Made by a program: the position numbers and the translations under genes. From NCBI RefSeq assembly GCF_036985595.1, contig NZ_BTPU01000035.1, positions 94,265 through 158,264 of the forward strand: a stretch of DNA of 64,000 nt, written 5' to 3'. Under the pieces are notes generated by a model. It was not told the origin of the DNA and searched no databases. It saw nothing but the letters and a program-made list of their open reading frames with translations. Source of the stretch: Vallitalea maricola (GTDB taxonomy: Bacteria; Bacillota; Clostridia; Lachnospirales; Vallitaleaceae). Every line of letters begins with the position of its first letter. The first letter of the stretch is position 1. Positions 28,901-34,902 of this stretch are shown here, piece by piece.

Positions 28901-31900
28901 ACTACTTTTACTATTAATAATCCTCCCACATATAAAAATGTTGTAGAAGTTGGTGTTTCTTACTTGTTAAGCGATGCAGTTAGTGATGTTAATTGGGAAC
29001 GAAATGGACTTTACAGCGTTTATCCAGATAATCATATTGGTCGACTAGCAGGAAGTGCAACTCGAACAAGAGAAGAAGGTGATGATCAATATGGAATAAA
29101 ACCAGACTGGGATTGGTCTATGGATATGGTGGATTACTACCTGTATGGAAAAGAAGATCAAAGTAACAGAGGCACAAATGATTTTCGTAGTATGAAAGAG
29201 AATATCTATTTTGCATCTGCAGTATTAGATGATTCAGATACAAGATTAAGAGCTGAATCCAATGGGACAGAAGCAGTTAGACTTTCAGTTGCTAACAGCA
29301 ATGATGGTTTTAAAACAGATGGTGTTCTATTTACTGTTAATACGGAGTGGAATTACCTTGTAGGTTGGGGCGGTTATCAGAAAGAAAATATTTCTTTAAA
29401 GAATGGATATAAGAATCAAATATCCATGCGTTTAACAGATAGCGACACAGAATATCTTGTGAAAAGATATGTCAATGCCAGCATAGCAAAAAATAAAAAC
29501 GTAACTGTATCAAGTGAAAAAAGTAATGCTGATGGCTCTTATGCAGTTGATGATAATAATACTACAAGTTGGGTTGCTAATAGCAGTAACAATCAATTTA
29601 TCTCCATTGACCTAGAAAAAGAATTCATAGTGGATATTGTTGACATTTTGTGGAGTAGTAATGACATTAATGGATATACAATAGATGGCTCAATGGATGG
29701 TAATAGATGGTTAACATTGGTTGACAAGAGAAATGAAGCCTTTATTCCTATGATGTCAAGTGATAGCTTTGAAGCCACTAAATTAAGATATATACGAGTT
29801 ATGATCGATGGTTCAGAAAATGGTGCACTTCCAGGAATATGTGAGTTAAAAGTAGATGAATCTATTGATCAAGAGAACTATAAAGAAATTCCTCAAGCTG
29901 TTGGTGGGGTAACATATTACATCGATGCTGATACTGGTAATGATACTAATGATGGTACAACAGAGGTAACAGCTTGGAAAACATTAGAGAAACTCAATGC
30001 TAATGGCTTTATGCCAGGAGATAAGATATTATTTAAAACAGGTGGTGTTTGGTCAGGACAGTTATGGCCAAAAGGATCTGGTACCGAGAAAGATCCCATT
30101 ATAATTGATCAATATGGCGAAGGTAATCAACGACCAATTATAAATGGTGGAGGTGTTGATACAGCGGTTCGTTTATATAATCAACAATATTGGGAAATCA
30201 ACAATCTTGAAGTTACCAATATGGGTTCAGAAGAAACACAAAGAAGAGGTATTGGTATTTTTGCAAATAATGCAGGGACAATTGAACATATTCACATTAA
30301 GAACTGTTATGTACATAACGTTAATGGAGAAGATAATCCGGGTCAAGTGTCACAAGGTGGATTCAAAATGGATGTTAAATGGACAGGAGGTATTATTCTA
30401 ACAGTTCTGCCAGGAGATATAAAAACAAAGTATAATGATGTTCTTATTGAGAATAATACAGTACGAGATGTAAGTAGAACGGGTATTCGTGCAGTTCAAT
30501 CTTTCTTCTTTAACAGGGATAACGGAACAGAAGATTATTGGGCAGGTAGTACGAATGTAGTTATTCGTGGTAATGTTTTAGATACCATTGCAGGTGATGG
30601 TATAGTTGCCCAGACTTGTGACAGTCCATTGATAGAGCATAATGTTGCTAAAGATTGTGCAATGAATTCAAAACATGCAAATGTGGCTATATGGGATTGG
30701 AGCTGTAAAGATGCATTATTCCAATATAATGAAGCTTATTTGACTCATGGAACTAGAGATGGTCAAGGGTTTGATTGTGATTACTATAGTACAGGAACAA
30801 CATTCCAGTATAATTATAGCCATGATAATGAAGGTGGATTTATGTTGGTTTGTAGTCCGAAGAATAGTACCATCAATTATCATTCAGTTATTCGTTATAA
30901 TATTAGTGAGAATGATAGTAGTAGAACAATTCAATTAATGGGACCTGGAACACGATATACAAAAATTTACAATAATGTATTTTATGTTGGAGAAAATGTT
31001 GATAATGTACGTCTTACAGCTAATGACAATGGTTGGGAAGAGAACAGAGAAAAGTCAAAAGAAGCTTATTTCTTTAATAATATCTTCTATGTGAAAGGTA
31101 AAAATGCAACATTTGATACAAAGAGCAACTGGATTTATGACAGCAACTGTTATTTTGGTGTTAATGCACCCGCTGGGGATACTCATGCAGTTAATGAAGA
31201 TCCAAAATTTATTAACCCTGGACATGTTGGAACTGTATTCAATGTAATAGACAAAAATTATGGACTTGATTACAACGGTTCAGATAGTTGGGATACTTCA
31301 GTATTCAACGGTTATCAATTACAAGAAGATTCTCCTTGTAAAGATGCAGGTAAAAATATTGAAGGGGTAAATATTACTAGCGACTTCTTCGGTAATGCAT
31401 TGTATTATAATGTACCAGATATAGGTATTCATGAATTGGCTATTGGTACAAGTATACCACCTGTTGATATACCATCAATCAATGGTATTAATGTGGCACT
31501 TAATAAAACAGTAATTGCCACAGCAAATGAAACTGCTAATCCTAATTATCATGCAACAGATGGCAATCCATATACAAGATGGTGCGCAAATAACGGTGAT
31601 GAAAATCACAGTATTACTGTTGATTTAGAAGACAGTATTAATCTTATTGGTAGTAGAATTAAATGGGAAGCACCATTAAGTGTTTATCAGTATAAGATTG
31701 AAGTATCTGAAGATAATCTTAATTGGAAAATGGTTGTTGATGAGACCAGTAACTTTGAGGCAGCTGCCTATCATGTAAATAACTTCCAAGTAACAGCTAG
31801 ATATGTTAGGTTAACAATAACTGGACTGGAGAGTAATTCATGGGCAAGCTTATACGAATTTGAAATTTATAAAGCTAAAGACTCCAATAATCCAGATCCA

Positions 31901-33145
31901 GAACCCAATATTCCACATTCAGGAGGATCACACTCTAATAAGAAAAAAACAGATAAGGAAAAGCAAATTGAAATAATCAATAATGGTAAAATTATTTTAG
32001 AGTTAAATCAGACTGTTAATGATCAAGGGCAAGTTGAGGTTACAATTTCAGATTATTTAGTAGAGAAGGCTATTTCTCAAATGAAAAAAGATGATACAGA
32101 ATTCTTAATTAATACCAGCAAAATGGATGATCAAGTATCAGGAATTATTCTTGAATTACCTGAAGCAATAATGGCATCTAATAAAGATATTGATTTAGGT
32201 ATTCAAACAGGATTTGGTAAAGTTACATTACCAAATGAAGTTTTAAAGAGCAAAGAAATTCAAGAATTAGGTAAGGTTCAATTATATTTTAACAAAGGTG
32301 ATATGAATAAATATAAAAAACTGGACAATCCGCTCAGAAAGTCGATTGGTGAAAGACCAATTATAGAACTATCCTTTAAAAAAGATGGTAAAGAAAAGCA
32401 GTGGAATAATAAAAAAGTTTCAGTTCTAGTATCTATTCCATATACTTTATTGCCAGGTGAGGCTGCAGAAAGAATTGTTGTCTGTAATATTGATGAGAAT
32501 GGTAATTCTACTAAAATTCCTAACAGCAGATATAGCAAAGAAACTGGAACGGTAGAATTTAGGACTAAATATTTTAGTTCTTATGCTGTCTCTTATGATG
32601 AACTAAGTTTTAATGATATTTCTTCATGTTCATGGGCTGAAAATGAAATTGAAGTTTTAGCTGTAAAAGGAATTCTGAAAGGTACAGGCAATGGTAATTA
32701 TTGTCCACAGTTAAATACTACACGAGCTGAATTTTTATCCATGTTGATTCGTACTCTAGAGCTTGATGCTGAATTTTATGATAATTTTGATGATGTTAGT
32801 AAGATGGGATATTATTATAATACTGTTGGAATAGCCAAAGAATTAGGTATCGTTAATGGGAATGGTCAGGGTAAATTCAATCCTAACAACATCATAACTA
32901 GGGAAGAAATGATGGTGATGGTTACAAGAGCTTGTAAATTAACTAATATTCATTTAAATAATGAAAAGGAAATAAAACAATTTACAGATTTCGATCAAGT
33001 TTCAGCCTATGCATTGGATAGTGTTGAAACGCTTATAGCCAGTGACATTATCAATGGTAATGAGAATAAAATAAATCCAAAAGGATACACAACAAGAGCT
33101 GAAGCAGGAGTGGTTATCTATAGAATTTACAATTATTCTTATTAG
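22961..33145 (+). CDS. Giant SLH-anchored multi-domain glycosidase (GH30 + GH2 + beta-helix)
   Basis: 3394 residues. The ATG at 22961 behind AAGGAG is preferred over a GTG two codons earlier. Modules: signal peptide to about 30 (cleavage near VLAAEV); CBM4/9-like domain about 45-183; discoidin (CBM32-like) 185-316; Ig-like 317-437; GH30 439-903 with catalytic acid Glu613 (NPMNEP) and nucleophile Glu713 (MSEVDLGG); two tandem jelly-roll repeats 909-1043 and 1050-1183; GH2 about 1208-1762 with acid Glu1595 (SLGNES) and nucleophile Glu1660 (HDEYTH); beta-galactosidase small-chain-like domain about 1870-2168; discoidin 2170-2302; right-handed beta-helix 2317-2826; discoidin 2840-2972; linker; a beta-rich pre-anchor domain 3001-3217; three SLH repeats 3217-3394. 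It should sit on the cell wall and cut a branched polysaccharide. GH30 looks closest to endo-beta-1,6-galactanases; GH2 could remove galactose or glucuronate. The substrate is inference. Confidence 0.93.
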   Translation: MTFKIRRRVAFVLTFVLILSVNNGFNKVLAAEVDYAEGNQDFVTEGDNLIINSGFEDGVWENDSWASSENILITTDETYVISGTNALKLVEETSAITHVTGLESNTLYLLEGYLSAESDQKVWLGVDEFGNKKIQKPVSNGEKKRVQILFLTGDSSTTAKVFLYKEPGANAAYIDDVSVKKVKGLTNLALYNPNITVTSLVSGGYTESWNPKENSVDGKTNTKWTNSKDAQWEMDLGNSKLIYAVDMVSEGKNMTYQLYTSIDGQTWEEQVNRSQYNTGDYFVQDLFDNAITARYIRIKIFSDWPSCYEIRLHGSEDPSTPLGINRLLPSNNQKAVSEDTKLIMTFNKDIEIISSGDITIYNENGDLFESIGLLGEQISINGQSITISPRKCFESGKSYYVNVPSEVIKEINCDETFTGFIDDTSWRFTVKSAVDKDTLIFDPSAQYQEFQGWGTSLIWFANVVGGWSDVNKNKIADLLFDQDKGLGLNIVRYNIGGGDDSTHNHLRSGGDVPGWATGFDSEGNLMYDWSVDQNQIWMLKAAIQRGANIKEAFSNSPPYFMTVSGCASGSVNGWDNNLQDQYYDDFADYLTEVVKHFDDNEGIVFDSLNPMNEPYTNYWKANGRQEGCHFDRDKQALLIEETYNSLKEKGLGTYVSAMDESVIDTGVKTFKDYYSDEVKSMMPRLNLHTYGGSNRIGAKRAADMYDKDLWMSEVDLGGGAYNPEGMKAALDLSERITKDLQEMQPNAWALWQPVENWSNMLPGGESGSGSNWGLIFANFDDAGNYNGYDLAEEDFLIGKKYYAMMNYTKFIRPNFMMIGENSSDTVAFYNEDEKRLVYVIRNSSNDTRTYDFDFSEFTTVGSDVKIYRTSANENFTQLDDEKIINNRFKTNVVKQSITTYVIDGVSYDNAILKINDTSIGTSGNNYEFIGGWSYGGESKAFTNDNAWSTSNSSAYKIHFVGEQIKLYGAVSHNHGIANVSIDGGETTEVDFYNSSRLDQELLYTSPVLPYGQHTLLVQATGRKNSVSSGTTIIADYAKVYREGKDDLIADAKIINDNTLGYGMNQVQYIGEWNYVSSKQDAYKNDNHYTDKTNSAIIFKFFGTKVNLFGAMANNHGIAEVFVDGETKGNIDLYSSKRMDKQLIFDSGELEIGNHEIKIVAKGSKNANSLGETIAIDYLAVFGDTTSDNSIWPRPTIVPIPSDVKDVANEVLPMNGTWKFTLTPENDYYRKDVDTSTWLDVKVPAELAMLGIDVEKDKEYAYSTKINIPTDYLGDRVFLRFESVYSYAKLWINGEYVRDHRGGFTTWNVDITDYIVPGEEAVITLGIVDESDDISYGSGYARHNITGIIRDVEMFAVPETYITRVVPITTFDDNYVDATLTVDAKLYFESGDSRQLRYTLTDPDGKDVPLTNNVIDFNKSAPEQQISFLVNQPYKWDAEHPYLYQLTTELLIDGTVVETVEQNVGFRQIVKEANKVYVNGKEIKLRGGALHSAYASTGRTLTDEIIEDYVIKLKKANFNFIRTSHYPPNERFLEYCDKYGIYVEEETAMCFVDMWGGSTGRQNNPAYTPNYMNQFSEMIERDRIHPSVIIWSLGNESKYGSNVEMEHEYLKEEDNSRLSIYSYGWGAPSGTNRITFDLFSEHYRNWNDNHESLDVPELHDEYTHVPSYLYGTLRRDPGGPRNFFGETLERYWNNIYNANGSLGGAIWGTVDDVFFIPDGEDGTGAEANGTAQWGILDSWGREKPEYWLTKKAYSPVDITKIEYDKPDKNEVLNVLVENRFTHTNLMDITVKWSVEDESGKIENIPSIMPGETGILQVPGRQWLLGDTVNLKFFYEDMNLGQIMVDEFDLQIGDERRYFDTSVVNQPTVNETAGELIIEGNDFKVIFDKSTGLIIEGSYDNETVIVDGPFINLYGSENNSATKESEQSFDVNTWRLNNFEHKVDGEYIVVTVDGTYLDDNSYTNGILNVVFEIRIDYEGLITTTFTINNPPTYKNVVEVGVSYLLSDAVSDVNWERNGLYSVYPDNHIGRLAGSATRTREEGDDQYGIKPDWDWSMDMVDYYLYGKEDQSNRGTNDFRSMKENIYFASAVLDDSDTRLRAESNGTEAVRLSVANSNDGFKTDGVLFTVNTEWNYLVGWGGYQKENISLKNGYKNQISMRLTDSDTEYLVKRYVNASIAKNKNVTVSSEKSNADGSYAVDDNNTTSWVANSSNNQFISIDLEKEFIVDIVDILWSSNDINGYTIDGSMDGNRWLTLVDKRNEAFIPMMSSDSFEATKLRYIRVMIDGSENGALPGICELKVDESIDQENYKEIPQAVGGVTYYIDADTGNDTNDGTTEVTAWKTLEKLNANGFMPGDKILFKTGGVWSGQLWPKGSGTEKDPIIIDQYGEGNQRPIINGGGVDTAVRLYNQQYWEINNLEVTNMGSEETQRRGIGIFANNAGTIEHIHIKNCYVHNVNGEDNPGQVSQGGFKMDVKWTGGIILTVLPGDIKTKYNDVLIENNTVRDVSRTGIRAVQSFFFNRDNGTEDYWAGSTNVVIRGNVLDTIAGDGIVAQTCDSPLIEHNVAKDCAMNSKHANVAIWDWSCKDALFQYNEAYLTHGTRDGQGFDCDYYSTGTTFQYNYSHDNEGGFMLVCSPKNSTINYHSVIRYNISENDSSRTIQLMGPGTRYTKIYNNVFYVGENVDNVRLTANDNGWEENREKSKEAYFFNNIFYVKGKNATFDTKSNWIYDSNCYFGVNAPAGDTHAVNEDPKFINPGHVGTVFNVIDKNYGLDYNGSDSWDTSVFNGYQLQEDSPCKDAGKNIEGVNITSDFFGNALYYNVPDIGIHELAIGTSIPPVDIPSINGINVALNKTVIATANETANPNYHATDGNPYTRWCANNGDENHSITVDLEDSINLIGSRIKWEAPLSVYQYKIEVSEDNLNWKMVVDETSNFEAAAYHVNNFQVTARYVRLTITGLESNSWASLYEFEIYKAKDSNNPDPEPNIPHSGGSHSNKKKTDKEKQIEIINNGKIILELNQTVNDQGQVEVTISDYLVEKAISQMKKDDTEFLINTSKMDDQVSGIILELPEAIMASNKDIDLGIQTGFGKVTLPNEVLKSKEIQELGKVQLYFNKGDMNKYKKLDNPLRKSIGERPIIELSFKKDGKEKQWNNKKVSVLVSIPYTLLPGEAAERIVVCNIDENGNSTKIPNSRYSKETGTVEFRTKYFSSYAVSYDELSFNDISSCSWAENEIEVLAVKGILKGTGNGNYCPQLNTTRAEFLSMLIRTLELDAEFYDNFDDVSKMGYYYNTVGIAKELGIVNGNGQGKFNPNNIITREEMMVMVTRACKLTNIHLNNEKEIKQFTDFDQVSAYALDSVETLIASDIINGNENKINPKGYTTRAEAGVVIYRIYNYSY

Positions 33146-33156
33146 CAGTTATTAAT

Positions 33157-33212
33157 AAAAGGGCCTGTCTCGCCAATAAGATGAAAATCTAGGGTTGAGA
33201 TGCCCTTTTTTT
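33157..33212 (+). terminator. Intrinsic terminator after the giant enzyme gene
   Basis: AAAAGGGC pairs with GCCCTTTT, with inner TCTC/GAGA pairing, then a run of seven T. The arm GGGCCTGTCTC resembles the start of the terminator at 45938 and the right arm resembles that at 15028. Confidence 0.85.
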
Positions 33213-33327
33213 AATAAGGTTAATATTTGTTCAAAATAGCCTTGTTTTAATATAGCATTTTGAGTGTAAAAATCATGGTTGGATTATCAGATAATTGATT
33301 GTTGACATAAAATATTACTGTTAATAA

Positions 33328-33440
33328 GTATCCACATTTTTTGGATAAAAATTGATACTATATTAGGTTATTCACAGAGTTATACACATTATCCACAGAT
33401 ATTATGGTATTTTTGGGACGAAAAAAGATAATTATCCACA
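33328..33440 (+). promoter_or_regulatory. Cluster of five DnaA boxes upstream of hpf
   Basis: All on the same strand: GTATCCACA (33328), TTATTCACA (33368), TTATACACA (33380), TTATCCACA (33389) and TTATCCACA (33432). Two match the consensus exactly and three have one mismatch; three are in near-contiguous tandem. The neighbours (hpf, secA, prfB) are not origin genes, so this is a DnaA-binding cluster or DnaA-regulated promoter rather than a clear oriC. A lone TTGACA at 33302 lacks a good -10. Confidence 0.75.
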
Positions 33441-33597
33441 TGAAAAAACATAAATCTCTTTTATTTAGCAGAAAATTACGAATAGGAATAAATATAAATT
33501 TATATCAATTAAAAGGATTTATTGATTGAATATCGAATATAATAATATAGACTATTATATTATAAAAGTCTATGATATTTTGGAAGGAGTTGGTAGT

Positions 33598-34134
33598 ATG
33601 CGCTACATCATAAGTGGAAAAAACATAGAAATAACCAAAGCATTAAGGGAAGCAACTATCGATAAGTTGAGTAAAATGGATAAATATTTTACTCCGGATA
33701 ACGAAGCTCAGATAACAATGAGTGTTCAAAAATTAAGACATATAATAGAGGTGACGATTCCGATTAAAGGCAGTATAATCAGAGCAGAAGAATCAGCTGA
33801 AAATATGTATACTGCTATAGATAAAGTGGTTGATGTATTAGAAAGGCAACTTCTAAAACATAAAAATAAGTTAATATCAAGACAACATAGTGCTGGAACT
33901 TTTAAAAATGACTTTGTTAATGAAACCATGGAAGAAGACCTAGATGATAAAAAAATTGAGATAGTTAGAACTAAACGCTTTGCAATGAAGCCTATGGATA
34001 TTGAAGAAGCATGTTTACAAATGGATTTATTAGGACATGACTTTTTTGTATTCATGAACAGTGATACAGAAGAAGTTAATGTGGTTTATAAAAGAAAAAA
34101 TGGTACTTATGGGCTAATTGAACCAACACTTTAA
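33598..34134 (+). CDS. hpf: Ribosome hibernation promoting factor, long form
   Basis: 178 residues. N-terminal S30AE/HPF domain (MRYIISGKNIEITKALREAT...) that binds the 30S subunit and the C-terminal dimerisation domain (VRTKRFAMKPMDIEEACLQMDLLGHDFFVF) that joins two ribosomes into 100S particles in stationary phase. The frame is open 24 codons upstream, but the ATG at 33598 has the ribosome binding site GAAGGAG and the family start MRY. It precedes secA and prfB, as in other Firmicutes. The DnaA-box cluster lies 158 bases upstream. Confidence 0.97.
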   Translation: MRYIISGKNIEITKALREATIDKLSKMDKYFTPDNEAQITMSVQKLRHIIEVTIPIKGSIIRAEESAENMYTAIDKVVDVLERQLLKHKNKLISRQHSAGTFKNDFVNETMEEDLDDKKIEIVRTKRFAMKPMDIEEACLQMDLLGHDFFVFMNSDTEEVNVVYKRKNGTYGLIEPTL

Positions 34135-34140
34135 AAAAAT

Positions 34141-34164
34141 GGAACCTGGAAAGGTTCCTTTTTT
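34141..34164 (+). terminator. Intrinsic terminator of hpf
   Basis: GGAACC-TGGAAA-GGTTCC followed by six T, starting seven bases after the stop codon. Confidence 0.93.
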
Positions 34165-34227
34165 AGTGCTCTTTTTATGCTATTATCATGAAAAAGATAT
34201 TGGTGATAAAGAGATATTGCTAAAAAG

Positions 34228-34256
34228 TTGAATAATGTAAAGATTAGTGGTAAAAT
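34228..34256 (+). promoter_or_regulatory. Promoter upstream of the 34330 gene and secA
   Basis: TTGAAT (34228-34233), 17-base spacer, TAAAAT (34251-34256) with an extended TGg immediately before it. Confidence 0.7.
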
Positions 34257-34329
34257 ATTGAGGACTTATAAATTACATTAAATCATAAAATATAAATTAA
34301 ATTCCAATAATACTATTAGGAGGTGCAAT

Positions 34330-34875
34330 ATGGGTAAATTATGTAGAAAATATATAACTATATCTGGGATTTTATTAATATATGCTATATGTCTACCATC
34401 AGCATTTATTTCTCATGCGCAGATAATTAAAGTACAAAATAATTCCACTATGCCCATACGTGCTAATGGTCAATGGAATCTAGAACAGGTTCTTAATGGA
34501 AGTGTATTCAAAGAATTAGAAAATACTATAGATAATAGATTAAACAAAAAAGATAAGTTTAAAAGAATATATAGTTTGATACAAAACTATCTAAATAATA
34601 AAATTGAGAATTCAAGGTTAATGTGTAACAAAGAATATACAAATACATATAAACCTGTTTTATTAGATAATAACATTAAAAGTGATATAATTACAGAAGA
34701 TACCAATGATGGGTTAAATCAGATACCATTAACTTTCTACACTGATAGCAATAGTACTCTAGAAGAATATTTCAGGGTTAACTATAAATTAAATAGAAAT
34801 GGAAAATATATTGAATATAAAGTTATATTAAGTAAAATGAATATAAAACATACTTCCACTGAAAATACAATATGA
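34330..34875 (+). CDS. Exported protein of unknown function upstream of secA
   Basis: 181 residues, not recognised. A strong AGGAGGTGC ribosome binding site precedes the ATG. A signal peptide is visible: basic MGKLCRKY, hydrophobic core about 9-27, and SHAQ as a likely cleavage site near residue 30. The mature part (about 150 residues) is rich in Asn, Lys and Thr, with a segment resembling a predicted helical stretch (KELENTIDNRLNKKDKFKRI) and a beta-rich C-terminus. It is 27 bases upstream of secA, so they are probably co-transcribed. No function is claimed. Confidence 0.75.
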   Translation: MGKLCRKYITISGILLIYAICLPSAFISHAQIIKVQNNSTMPIRANGQWNLEQVLNGSVFKELENTIDNRLNKKDKFKRIYSLIQNYLNNKIENSRLMCNKEYTNTYKPVLLDNNIKSDIITEDTNDGLNQIPLTFYTDSNSTLEEYFRVNYKLNRNGKYIEYKVILSKMNIKHTSTENTI

Positions 34876-34902
34876 AAAATTAAAAGTGAAAGGTGAAAAT
34901 AA

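Noticed and set aside
33328..33440. Chromosomal replication origin (oriC) call
   Set aside because: Five DnaA boxes are present, but there is no dnaA, dnaN, rpmH or gyrB nearby and no clear AT-rich unwinding region with DnaA-trio; kept as a DnaA cluster only.
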